The notes below the pieces were generated by a model. The model was given only the letters and a program-made list of their open reading frames with translations, was not told where the DNA came from and did no database searches. This document shows, piece by piece, positions 1 through 8,378 of a stretch of DNA of 64,000 nucleotides. The DNA is taken from positions 1-64,000 of the forward strand of contig NZ_JAJVDH010000004.1 in assembly GCF_022758145.1 (NCBI RefSeq), in the 5' to 3' direction. This stretch comes from Pontibacter vulgaris (GTDB lineage: Bacteria; Bacteroidota; Bacteroidia; Cytophagales; Hymenobacteraceae). A program made the position numbers and the translations under genes. Position 1 is the first letter of the stretch; each line of letters starts with the position of its first letter.

Positions 1-101
1 TTGATGTACTGAAAGGAAGAAATACCATTACCACCAATGCCCTTGAAGGACTAAAAGTTGTGGAGATGATTGAAAGAATTTATGCTATTAATGCTTCTTG
101 A
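1..101 (+). CDS. Gfo/Idh/MocA-family oxidoreductase, C-terminal end (partial)
   Basis: The window opens inside this gene. Reading from base 3, 32 codons are open to a TGA, ending in ALEGLKVVEMIERIYAINAS. This matches the usual last helix of NAD(P)-dependent Gfo/Idh/MocA sugar dehydrogenases, where the conserved end is a short ALEGLKVVE-type helix. Such enzymes modify nucleotide sugars, which fits the polysaccharide locus that follows on the same strand. The catalytic and Rossmann parts lie outside the window, so the family call rests on a short tail only. Confidence 0.55.
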   Translation, partial: DVLKGRNTITTNALEGLKVVEMIERIYAINAS

Positions 102-129
102 GTTTAATTCTTGACTACTAAATAATGAA

Positions 130-1161
130 ATGGATAAACATAAATACCTAATAATAAAAGGATGTGCTGGTTTAGGTAATAGAATGTATACTTTATGTAG
201 TGCTATAAGCTATGCAATAAAAACTAACAGGAAAATTTATGTAGATTGGTCTGATGGTCAATATGGAGAGAAGGGAGAAAACATTTTTTATAAATATTTT
301 TCTCTTAATGAGGTGGATTCAGTTAATGATTTATCTGAAATCACAAGAAACATTGAAAGGTTAACTTTTTATCCTTCTGTGTGGCAAGAAAACTTATGGG
401 CTAGTTTATATGATTTATATTTACATGATTCAGGGGGAATTTTTCAAAAGATAAAGAAAAAGTACCTAGGTCGAGGAAGATTAAATATATTAAATGAATT
501 TTGGAAATATAAGACTAAGAAAACGCAAAAGAGAACTGATTCTGAAGCTCGAGCTCTGTTAGCGTTGATAGATAAAAGAAATATGGCTATGGGAGGAAGA
601 TATAGTTATGATATTAAACAAAACGTAGTTTTTTTTTCAGATTTTATCCCAGAGTGTGACTTAACATTATTAAAAACCCATATTTGTTTAAAACCAATAA
701 TTGAAAAAAGGGTAGAGGCATTTCTAAAGATTAACAAGCTATCTAGTGGGTTTATAGGTGTACATGTAAGATACACTGATAATAAACCTGATGCCGCTTT
801 AGACGGTTTGATAGAGCATTTAAAGAATTTGGTTGATGTAGAGAACGCTAGAATTTTTTTAGCTACTGATAATATTAAAATAGAGATGCTTTTTAAAAAT
901 ACTTTTAACGAAGACTTGGTTTGCTATCCCAAATATTTACCTGAGAAACTTAGTGGTGGTTTACATCAATATGCTTTACATACAGGTGAATATTTTGTGG
1001 CAGAAAAAATATTTCAGGAAAGCCTAATAGAACTAGGAATTCTTACTAGATGCACTACTTTACTATATCAAGGTAATTCAACATTCTCCCAAGTAGCTAA
1101 ATCGTTTAGAAGTAGGAACTTTTACAGTGTTGATTGGTTAAATCTTTCGATTTTAAGCTAA
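130..1161 (+). CDS. NodZ/fucosyltransferase-like glycosyltransferase
   Basis: A 343-residue soluble protein without a signal peptide. The N terminus has GLGNR at residues 14-18 followed by a helix and KIYVDW, the layout of the alpha-1,6-fucosyltransferase/NodZ superfamily (GT23-like, related to GT11). A second motif, GVHVRYTD (residues 210-217), corresponds to the HxRxTD nucleotide-sugar-binding loop of these enzymes, and a STFS motif lies near the C terminus as in that family. It probably transfers fucose or a related deoxysugar from a GDP-sugar to a lipid-linked oligosaccharide at the cytoplasmic face of the membrane. Donor and linkage cannot be read from the sequence. The gene is very AT-rich and lies 28 bases after the oxidoreductase stop. 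Confidence 0.65.
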   Translation: MDKHKYLIIKGCAGLGNRMYTLCSAISYAIKTNRKIYVDWSDGQYGEKGENIFYKYFSLNEVDSVNDLSEITRNIERLTFYPSVWQENLWASLYDLYLHDSGGIFQKIKKKYLGRGRLNILNEFWKYKTKKTQKRTDSEARALLALIDKRNMAMGGRYSYDIKQNVVFFSDFIPECDLTLLKTHICLKPIIEKRVEAFLKINKLSSGFIGVHVRYTDNKPDAALDGLIEHLKNLVDVENARIFLATDNIKIEMLFKNTFNEDLVCYPKYLPEKLSGGLHQYALHTGEYFVAEKIFQESLIELGILTRCTTLLYQGNSTFSQVAKSFRSRNFYSVDWLNLSILS

Positions 1162-1175
1162 TCTAATTATTACAA

Positions 1176-2228
1176 ATGATGCTTAATATTTGTGGTCAGC
1201 ACGAATTAAACCATATTGCTCTTAGAACTCACTATAAGCACCATGCAGAGTTAGGAGGGTATGATCTACTAGCAAATTATACAACTCCTAAAGCAGTTAT
1301 AGGTATAAATGAGCAGCGTCCTCCTGCTATGATTCTACAAAAGTATAAATGGCTATATGAGCTATTAATAAAGTTAAAGTATAAGCCCGATCTTCTGCAT
1401 ATATACTATGCTGAAGAGTATCTGAGGTTCTCTCCATTCCTTTTTCCTAAAATACCGGTTGTTGCAACATTCCATCAGCCACCGGAAAATTTGGAAAGAG
1501 AAGTTATTTATGGAGACTACAGTGGAAGAGTTGGCAAATTTACACATGCATTAACAAAAAATAGATTTTCTAAGCTAGCAGCTGCCATTATTTTAGAGGA
1601 GAACCAGCGAGCTATTCTGGAACAGGTGATGCCTACTGAAAAAATTCATTTAATTCCGCATGGCGTTCATCCCGACCTATTCAGGGAAATTGCTTTTGAA
1701 GAAAGACAACATATATTAACTGTCGGAAATTGGCAGCGAGACTGGAAAGTATATGAAGAAATCCTTAAAATATTTTTTGAGATTAATCCAGAGCTTACAT
1801 TTGTACTTGTCAACAGAAGCTTACCAAGTGAAATATTAGCTAGGTTAACTAAGTATCAAAATTTTAAATATACCAGAGAAATAAGTGATAGCGAACTTGA
1901 ATACTTTTATAGGTCTGCATATTGTTTATTTCTACCACTGCTATCAGCTACAGCCAATAACTCACTTATTGAGAGCTTAGTTTACGGGTGTCCTGTGGTC
2001 ACATCTGATGTATTTAGTATTTATTATCCATTTAAGGGCAATTATATCTCTTTTGAGCATAGCACTGAAGCTTATATAAATAGCATAAAACACTTTGTTT
2101 TACTATCTGAGAAGAAAAGGAAAGACGTTGCTCTAAAGGCTCAGGAGGAGGTTGCCGTAATTAAATGGCCTCGAGTTGCAGAGAAAGTTTTACAACTTTA
2201 CAGTGAATTAATTCGCTCCAGCTCTTAA
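1176..2228 (+). CDS. GT4-family glycosyltransferase
   Basis: A 350-residue protein with the two-domain GT-B pattern. The N-terminal half contains a HIYYAEEYLRF segment and VVATFHQPPE. The C-terminal half contains IPHGVHPDLF, a strand LTVGNWQRDWK and the donor-site segment NSLIESLVYGCPVVTSD near residues 260-280, equivalent to the E-x7-E region of GT4 enzymes, although the first acidic residue is replaced. It likely adds one sugar to the growing surface glycan. The start codon is 14 bases after the previous stop, so the two genes are probably co-transcribed. Sugar specificity is not deducible. Confidence 0.75.
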   Translation: MMLNICGQHELNHIALRTHYKHHAELGGYDLLANYTTPKAVIGINEQRPPAMILQKYKWLYELLIKLKYKPDLLHIYYAEEYLRFSPFLFPKIPVVATFHQPPENLEREVIYGDYSGRVGKFTHALTKNRFSKLAAAIILEENQRAILEQVMPTEKIHLIPHGVHPDLFREIAFEERQHILTVGNWQRDWKVYEEILKIFFEINPELTFVLVNRSLPSEILARLTKYQNFKYTREISDSELEYFYRSAYCLFLPLLSATANNSLIESLVYGCPVVTSDVFSIYYPFKGNYISFEHSTEAYINSIKHFVLLSEKKRKDVALKAQEEVAVIKWPRVAEKVLQLYSELIRSSS

Positions 2229-2271
2229 TGTAGCACAATAAAATGTTACCGTAGCTAAAATATTTTCCTGT

Positions 2272-3417
2272 ATGCAGAAGATCACAGTTGGTACAAACTC
2301 TTTCGGTTATAACCAGATAAGAAACTTCATAAATTTACCTTTTCAAGAGTTTAAGGTTTGTAAAAAAGTTGACTTGCTTAAAATACCCAGCCATATATAC
2401 TTTCAGCTGAAAAATCAATCTCATTCTTTTTTAGCTAATCTATATTATGATCTAGGACTAAACAAAGTAGCTCTTTATCATTTTTTTAATGCGGTTAACG
2501 TTGGTAACACGCCTTGGATAACTACATTTGAACATTACTTACCAAGAGGTGCTCATAGGCCAGGAGTATTTGCCAATGAACAGATTTACATTGGGTTTGT
2601 TATAAAAAGGCTATTGCACAGTAGCTGTAAAAAGCTGATAGCAATGAGCCAATTTGCTTATGATGCGCAATTAAATTACTTGAATGCTTATGGGAGTTAT
2701 GCTGACGAGATAAAACAAAAGATGTTGATTTTGCACCCTCAACAAGCTAAGTTAATAGATTCAGTTGCTCAGAAAAATACCTCTCCTAATTTTGTTACTT
2801 TCACAATTACAGGGGCAGATTTTTTTAGAAAGGGAGGAAAAGAGATTCTTAAAGTTTTTATTAGATTGTTTGATCAAAAGCAGCCTGTTCATCTGAATAT
2901 TGTATCCAATCTCTCATTCGGTGATTATGCCTCTAAGACTACATTAGAAGATCAGAAATGGGCTTTTAGTATTATAAATAAATACCCTCAAATAAATCAT
3001 TATAATTACTTGCCCAATGAAGAGGTATTAAATTTATTGCGTTGCTCGGATATTGGTCTCTTACCTAGTTATGATGAGACATATGGGTATTCTGTACTTG
3101 AGGCACAAGCGGCTGGCTGTCCTGTTATTACTACAAATGGAGCGGCATTTCCTGAAATTAATAATGATGATATTGGCTGGCTTATAAAAGTTCCTCTTGT
3201 AGAGGATAATCGCTCTATACCCCGAAGCAAGGATGCAAAGATGATTTTCTCTAAAATTGTAGAAGATAAACTATACGAAATTGTAAGTGAAGTAATTAAT
3301 AACAGATCTTTAATAAGAGAAAAAGGAACTAAGAGCTTGGTCAGAATTGAGCAGGATCACCGTCCAATCACTCGTGCTAATATTATTGAAGGCATTTATA
3401 AATCTGCTTTGATGTAA
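2272..3417 (+). CDS. GT4-family glycosyltransferase
   Basis: A 381-residue GT-B enzyme. The C-terminal domain shows a clear E-x7-E donor motif in DETYGYSVLEAQAAGCPVI, beginning near residue 267, with NGAAFPEI after it. A central strand (FVTFTITGADFFRKGGKE) matches the usual start of the nucleotide-sugar domain. The N terminus (TVGTNSFGYNQI) is atypical for GT4 and may recognise an unusual acceptor. It lies in the AT-rich part of the locus on the same strand as its neighbours. Role: one transfer step in cell-surface polysaccharide assembly; donor and acceptor unknown. Confidence 0.78.
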   Translation: MQKITVGTNSFGYNQIRNFINLPFQEFKVCKKVDLLKIPSHIYFQLKNQSHSFLANLYYDLGLNKVALYHFFNAVNVGNTPWITTFEHYLPRGAHRPGVFANEQIYIGFVIKRLLHSSCKKLIAMSQFAYDAQLNYLNAYGSYADEIKQKMLILHPQQAKLIDSVAQKNTSPNFVTFTITGADFFRKGGKEILKVFIRLFDQKQPVHLNIVSNLSFGDYASKTTLEDQKWAFSIINKYPQINHYNYLPNEEVLNLLRCSDIGLLPSYDETYGYSVLEAQAAGCPVITTNGAAFPEINNDDIGWLIKVPLVEDNRSIPRSKDAKMIFSKIVEDKLYEIVSEVINNRSLIREKGTKSLVRIEQDHRPITRANIIEGIYKSALM

Positions 3418-3465
3418 TTTACAAATCAAGATATTCCAGAACATTAACTCATGAATCATTCTTAA

Positions 3466-4596
3466 ATGAAGATTGCTTTACTCACAGATGGAATCTATCC
3501 TTATGTTGTAGGTGGGATGCAGAAGCACTCTTATTATCTGGCCAAGTACCTAGCTCAAAATGGCGTATATGTTGATTTGTATCATACGGGCCCAACAGAA
3601 GCTAACACAACTAAACTAGATTGCTTTACAGAAGAGGAACTTGCATTTATCAATCCCATCTACATTCCATTTCCTTCAGTAGGCAATTTTTTAGGGCATT
3701 ATGTTTTAGAATCGTATTTGTATTCAGCAGATATATACCATCTGTTAAAGAAAAGAGAACTCGCAAACTTTATATACGCACAGGGATTTACTGGCTGGAA
3801 AACTATAATTGAAAAGAAGAAGGGAGCAAATTTGCCACATGTTGGAGTAAATTTTCATGGAGTTGAGATGTTTCAGCAGGCACCTTCTTTTATTGTAAAG
3901 CTTCAATACCTTTTATTAAGTGCACCAGTGGCATTTCTTCTGAAAAACACAGATTTTGTTTTCTCTTTAGGCGGAAAGCTTACAGGTATACAGATGGCTT
4001 TAACTTCAAAAAAAATACTTGAAATACCTATAGGGATAGAGACGCATTGGCTAAAGCAAAGCCAACAGGCAAAAAATGAAACCGTAAGAAAGTTTGTTTT
4101 TGTTGGACGCTTTGAAAGGAGAAAGGGAATAGAGGAACTGCAGGAAGCCGTAAAAAATCTTAGTGAAAAGCATACTTTTACTTTTTACTTCATTGGCCCA
4201 ATACCTAAAGAAAAGCAACTTAAGAATAAAAAGGTTAATTACCTCGGCCTAATCAAAAATGAGCAGGAGATAAAGAGGGTTTTGAATAGTTGTGATGTGC
4301 TTGTGTGCCCGAGCTATTCAGAAGGCATGCCAACTGTAATTTTAGAAGCGATGGCTTCTGGCTTAGCTGTGATTGCCACTGACGTAGGCGCTGTAAGTTT
4401 GTTGGTACAGGAGGAAACGGGTTGGCTGATACCGGTAGCAAACAAGCAGGCATTAGAGCAGGCAATTGTTGAAGCAATAAATTGCAATGAAACAGATCTA
4501 GAATCCAAAAAGAACAATGCAATAAAATTAGTTAAGAATAGATATACATGGGATTCTATTGTTAAAGAAACCATTGAGAAAGTTGTTAATCTTTAA
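3466..4596 (+). CDS. GT4-family glycosyltransferase
   Basis: A 376-residue enzyme with canonical GT4 landmarks: TDGIYPYVVGGMQKHSYYLAK at the N terminus (acceptor domain with the GG loop), FVGRFERRKGIEEL at the start of the donor domain, and EGMPTVILEAMASGLAVIATD with a perfect E-x7-E. The protein is cytoplasmic and probably membrane-associated through basic patches. It would transfer a hexose or related sugar from a nucleotide donor with retention of configuration. It is followed by about 100 bases of AT-rich DNA without a clear terminator, then by another GT4 gene. Confidence 0.82.
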   Translation: MKIALLTDGIYPYVVGGMQKHSYYLAKYLAQNGVYVDLYHTGPTEANTTKLDCFTEEELAFINPIYIPFPSVGNFLGHYVLESYLYSADIYHLLKKRELANFIYAQGFTGWKTIIEKKKGANLPHVGVNFHGVEMFQQAPSFIVKLQYLLLSAPVAFLLKNTDFVFSLGGKLTGIQMALTSKKILEIPIGIETHWLKQSQQAKNETVRKFVFVGRFERRKGIEELQEAVKNLSEKHTFTFYFIGPIPKEKQLKNKKVNYLGLIKNEQEIKRVLNSCDVLVCPSYSEGMPTVILEAMASGLAVIATDVGAVSLLVQEETGWLIPVANKQALEQAIVEAINCNETDLESKKNNAIKLVKNRYTWDSIVKETIEKVVNL

Positions 4597-4694
4597 CATA
4601 TTAAAGTACATGATATTATATCTGTAGTTCTTATAATTGAAAACAATTCTTACTTTGTTATTAGTAAAGCTTAAGATTTATTATTAAAGAAATC

Positions 4695-5795
4695 ATGAAA
4701 ATAGCAATATTAAGCGCAGGTCTTGATCATAGAAAGGATCGTGGCTATGAGAACTCTTCTAGGAATCTTTTTGAGAGTTTAAAGAAAGAGAAAATACAAT
4801 ATTTAGAAGTTTTTTTATTTAAAGGGTCAGGTAAACAAAGTGAGAATGAGATAGTTCTAAAAAGCTTTATAGATTTAAATTTTTTAGCCAAATGGGGATG
4901 GAAGCTTATTGGGGATTCATATGGTTTAGAATACATTTTATTTGCTCTACAATTTATAATTTATGCTAATAGAAAGGGGGTGAAATTTGATACTATTTAC
5001 ACACAAGAACCTAGGGTATCAAAAACACTCTTCCGTTTTAAGAGACTATTACCTGGAAAACCTATTCTGGTATACACAATGGGTATTAATTTGACTCCAG
5101 AACATTATATCAATGTGAGTGATAGAGTACATCTTGTTAATATAGAGCATTATAAAGCTGCAGTAGAAGCATATCCTGATGCTAAAAAATTTTACTTAAT
5201 TCCGAATCCAGCCTCTGATAGTAAAAAATATAGTGGAAATAAATTAAAGAAAGATTTACTAGAAAAGTATAAAGTTCAAACATCTAAGATAGTTTTAAGC
5301 GTTGGTGCTATTGATGCACATATTAAGAGGATGGATTATGTGATTCAAGAAGTTTCTAAGTTAGATAATTCTTGGTCTTTAGTATTATGTGGAAAAGTTT
5401 ATGATCCCACTTTAATTAATCTTGGCGTTCAATTATTAGGTAGAAGATTTATTAATGTCTTGTTACCACCAGATGAAGTGTCTGAAGTATATGCTTTAGC
5501 AGATATTTTTGTTTTAAGCTCGCTTATAGAAGGTTTTGGAAATGTTACTATTGAAGCTATGCAGAACTCTCTTCCTGTTTTACTTCATAAGCGTGAACTG
5601 AATGAATGGATTGTGGAGGACATAGAATTATTAGTTGATATGACAAAAGAAGGTGCATTATCAGATAAAATTAGAGAAAAGGCTTCAGAAGAATGGCTAA
5701 GAGAAAAAGGTGAGAATCTCAATTTGCTATTTCATACCAAATATCAGTGGGGTGCAGTTAAAAATATGTATCTTAAACTTTTAGAGGTAAAATAG
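4695..5795 (+). CDS. GT4-family glycosyltransferase
   Basis: A 366-residue GT-B protein. The donor domain begins at IVLSVGAIDAHIKRMDYVI and holds the E-x7-E motif EGFGNVTIEAMQNSLPVLL. The N terminus reads LSAGLDHRKDRGYENSSRNLFE, as in GT4 enzymes of capsule or O-antigen clusters. It belongs to the run of glycosyltransferase genes and is very AT-rich, like the first four genes. Substrate unknown. Confidence 0.78.
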   Translation: MKIAILSAGLDHRKDRGYENSSRNLFESLKKEKIQYLEVFLFKGSGKQSENEIVLKSFIDLNFLAKWGWKLIGDSYGLEYILFALQFIIYANRKGVKFDTIYTQEPRVSKTLFRFKRLLPGKPILVYTMGINLTPEHYINVSDRVHLVNIEHYKAAVEAYPDAKKFYLIPNPASDSKKYSGNKLKKDLLEKYKVQTSKIVLSVGAIDAHIKRMDYVIQEVSKLDNSWSLVLCGKVYDPTLINLGVQLLGRRFINVLLPPDEVSEVYALADIFVLSSLIEGFGNVTIEAMQNSLPVLLHKRELNEWIVEDIELLVDMTKEGALSDKIREKASEEWLREKGENLNLLFHTKYQWGAVKNMYLKLLEVK

Positions 5796-5957
5796 TCAAA
5801 GAAGAGAATAGGCGTAAATTTGTAATCTGTTCAAGTTACCTTTTATATTTTTTCATTCATTTCATTATATATCAATTTGCAAATAATTAAAAAGAAGCAT
5901 ATTTGTATTGCCCAAAATTTTACAGGTTATAGTATTCTTAACTTTAAAGAGCTCTTC

Positions 5958-7247
5958 ATGCTTCTGATATTCTGGCTTTTTACAGGTATAGTTTTAGGCC
6001 CCTTATCAATTCCTTTATTAGCTATTATAGCACTTTACTTGCAGAATCAGGGGAGGCATTTATTTACTTTTATTACCTTTTTCTTCACACTTATACTTTC
6101 TGATAGCCGAATTTATGCTTTATCCTTTTCTCAAGATCTGAAGACTGTCTTGTTACTTGCCCTCTTTATTCCTTTTGTATTTCCGGGTCGTTCTTTTATT
6201 CAGTTGGATTTTTCTAAATCAATACATAAGGCTTTTTTACCATTCACTACTTTTGCTCTCTTATGTTTAATTTTTAGCCCTGTTACCTTTACTGCATTCC
6301 AAAAAACATTTTCTTATTTGTTGTTATTTGTAATAGTGCCAATACTTTGCTACAGCCTTTATCAATCATACAAGGAGATCTTTTTAAAAGCTATAATTTA
6401 TTTGGGAGCGGCAGTCCTAATAGCAGGTTATATTATGTTCCTGATAAACCCAGCTTGGGTGATGTATGCAGGAGGAGGACGCTCTTCAGGAGCTTTAGGA
6501 AACCCGAATGGGTTGGGAATGTTCTGTTTTCTTTTCTTTATGTTGTACTTCACTATAAAGCATTACTTTCCGGAAGTTACTTCAATGAGATGGAACATCC
6601 TTATCTACGTTTTAATTTTCTCTTCTTTGCTCTGGAGCGGCTCCAGAGGCCAAACCATTGCAGTTCTTATTTTTATTTCCAGTAAGATTTTTTCAAGGCG
6701 TAACAAAACAGTAGGCTTGTTGCTTTCGGCAGCGATAGGGATTATGCTTGTAACCATTGATATAGATATGGTTGCTATTGCACATACACTGGGCTTTGAA
6801 GAGTACCTGCGGATAGAAACGCTTGATAAAGCAGGGGGCAGGGTAATTGCGCGTGAATTTGCCTGGAAACAAATCCAAAAGAATTTCTGGATCGGAAAAG
6901 GTTTTGGCTATACGGAGTGGATTTATCTACAGAACTTTTATGAGCTTAGTATGAAGGGACATGAAGGGAATGCTCACAATGCTTTTCTAACTGTTTGGCT
7001 GGATACGGGTTTAATAGGTCTGATCTTGTTCTGCATAGGCTGGCTTATTGTTTTCCTTAAAGCAGCAAAGAATTCGTTTCTGGCTTTCCCTATTCTTTTT
7101 GCTGTGGTGGCCTCTAATATGGTAGAGTCGTGGCTGGCCGCTTCTTTAAACCCTTTTACAATACAGCTGCTCATGGTTCTAACTTTGCTGGTCTTCATTG
7201 TAAAGGATCAGGATAAGGAGCTAAAAGCTACCCGGCCTGATCTATAA
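5958..7247 (+). CDS. O-antigen polymerase/ligase-type membrane protein (Wzy/WaaL family)
   Basis: An integral membrane protein of about 429 residues with ten or more hydrophobic segments. Motifs typical of the O-antigen ligase family are GGGRSSGALGNPNGLG in the middle and EGNAHNAFLTVWLDTGLIG in the large periplasmic loop region before the last helices. It would polymerise repeat units (Wzy) or attach the finished polymer to lipid A-core (WaaL); the two are hard to separate by sequence. I use the ATG just before the first membrane helix; an in-frame TTG at 5877 would add 27 mostly polar residues. Base composition shifts from AT-rich to more GC-rich inside this gene. Confidence 0.8.
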   Translation: MLLIFWLFTGIVLGPLSIPLLAIIALYLQNQGRHLFTFITFFFTLILSDSRIYALSFSQDLKTVLLLALFIPFVFPGRSFIQLDFSKSIHKAFLPFTTFALLCLIFSPVTFTAFQKTFSYLLLFVIVPILCYSLYQSYKEIFLKAIIYLGAAVLIAGYIMFLINPAWVMYAGGGRSSGALGNPNGLGMFCFLFFMLYFTIKHYFPEVTSMRWNILIYVLIFSSLLWSGSRGQTIAVLIFISSKIFSRRNKTVGLLLSAAIGIMLVTIDIDMVAIAHTLGFEEYLRIETLDKAGGRVIAREFAWKQIQKNFWIGKGFGYTEWIYLQNFYELSMKGHEGNAHNAFLTVWLDTGLIGLILFCIGWLIVFLKAAKNSFLAFPILFAVVASNMVESWLAASLNPFTIQLLMVLTLLVFIVKDQDKELKATRPDL

Positions 7248-7251
7248 CAGC

Positions 7252-8340
7252 ATGTATTCTTATAAATCAATGCGTCCAAGGTTCCTATACCTCTATACCG
7301 AACTGGCAGATTATTTCCTGGCATGTTTGAAAGCTTTAGTTGAAGAGCACCAGGCAGAAATTCACCTGGTACGATGGCCGATAAACCAGGAAGCGCCGTT
7401 CCAGTTTACTATACCTGCCGGAGTGGTACTGTATGAGAAAGCAGCTTATAGTCGGGCAGAATTAATAAAGATTGCGCAGGAACTGAAACCGAATCTCATT
7501 TTCTGCAGTGGCTGGATGGATAAGGATTACCTGGCTGTAGTAAGGTCTTTTCACAAACGCATACCTGCATTGGTAGGTCTGGACAATCACTGGACCGGTG
7601 CTCTGAAGCAACAACTGGCATGCCTGCTATCTCCTTTTACTTTGCATCGCTTATTTACTCATGCATTTGTAGCCGGAGCGCCACAAGCCCTTTATGCCCG
7701 TAAATTATCCTTTGCCCCTTCTCATATCTTACAAGGATATTACGCAGCTAACGTACCGGTATTTTACCAGCAGTACCTGGATAACCTGGCTGCTAAATCT
7801 GCTGCTTACCCGAAACGCTTTCTGTATGTAGGGCGTTATGTGCCTCATAAAGGATTAGATGTGCTCTGGCAGGCTTTTACAGAATTACAGGCAGAGCAAC
7901 CTAATGACTGGGAGCTATGGTGTCTGGGTACAGGCCCACTGGAAAAGGAGGCGGTAAAGCATCCGAAGATCAAACATTTTGGTTTTGTACAGCCTGCACA
8001 GTTAGTAGATTTTATAAGCCAGGCAGGTGTTTTTGTATTACCTTCGTTGTTTGAACCATGGGGAGTAGTAGTGCATGAGTTCGCAGCTGCCGGTTTTCCG
8101 CTGATATGCACCGATAAGGTAGGTGCTGCAACTGCTTTTCTGGAGGATGGTCATAATGGTTATATCGTGAAGGCTGGCGATATAAACGCGCTTAAAGATG
8201 CATTAGGGCGCATTATAAAAATGACCGACCCTGAACTTCTTGAAATGGGTAAAAAAAGTACGGCGCTGGCCTTAAAAAACAATCCATCTGTTTGGGCATC
8301 AAAACTTATAGAGCTTGTTCAGGTACGAGCAAATAGGTAA
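7252..8340 (+). CDS. GT4-family glycosyltransferase
   Basis: A 362-residue GT-B enzyme. Donor-domain landmarks are FLYVGRYVPHKGLDVLW, a GTGPLEKEA loop and the E-x7-E motif in EPWGVVVHEFAAAGFPLICTD. An ATG six codons downstream (MRPRFLYL) is an alternative start. It begins 4 bases after the polymerase stop, so the pair is probably translationally linked. Unlike the AT-rich genes upstream, codon use here resembles the rest of the chromosome. It likely adds a sugar to the same glycan; specificity unknown. Confidence 0.82.
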   Translation: MYSYKSMRPRFLYLYTELADYFLACLKALVEEHQAEIHLVRWPINQEAPFQFTIPAGVVLYEKAAYSRAELIKIAQELKPNLIFCSGWMDKDYLAVVRSFHKRIPALVGLDNHWTGALKQQLACLLSPFTLHRLFTHAFVAGAPQALYARKLSFAPSHILQGYYAANVPVFYQQYLDNLAAKSAAYPKRFLYVGRYVPHKGLDVLWQAFTELQAEQPNDWELWCLGTGPLEKEAVKHPKIKHFGFVQPAQLVDFISQAGVFVLPSLFEPWGVVVHEFAAAGFPLICTDKVGAATAFLEDGHNGYIVKAGDINALKDALGRIIKMTDPELLEMGKKSTALALKNNPSVWASKLIELVQVRANR

Positions 8341-8378
8341 TTTATAACTCTTAATCTCTAACTGATAACTACCACAAC

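Noticed and set aside
4253-4574. Two overlapping minus-strand open frames inside the GT4 gene
   Set aside because: They lie wholly within a well-supported glycosyltransferase gene and show no family features.
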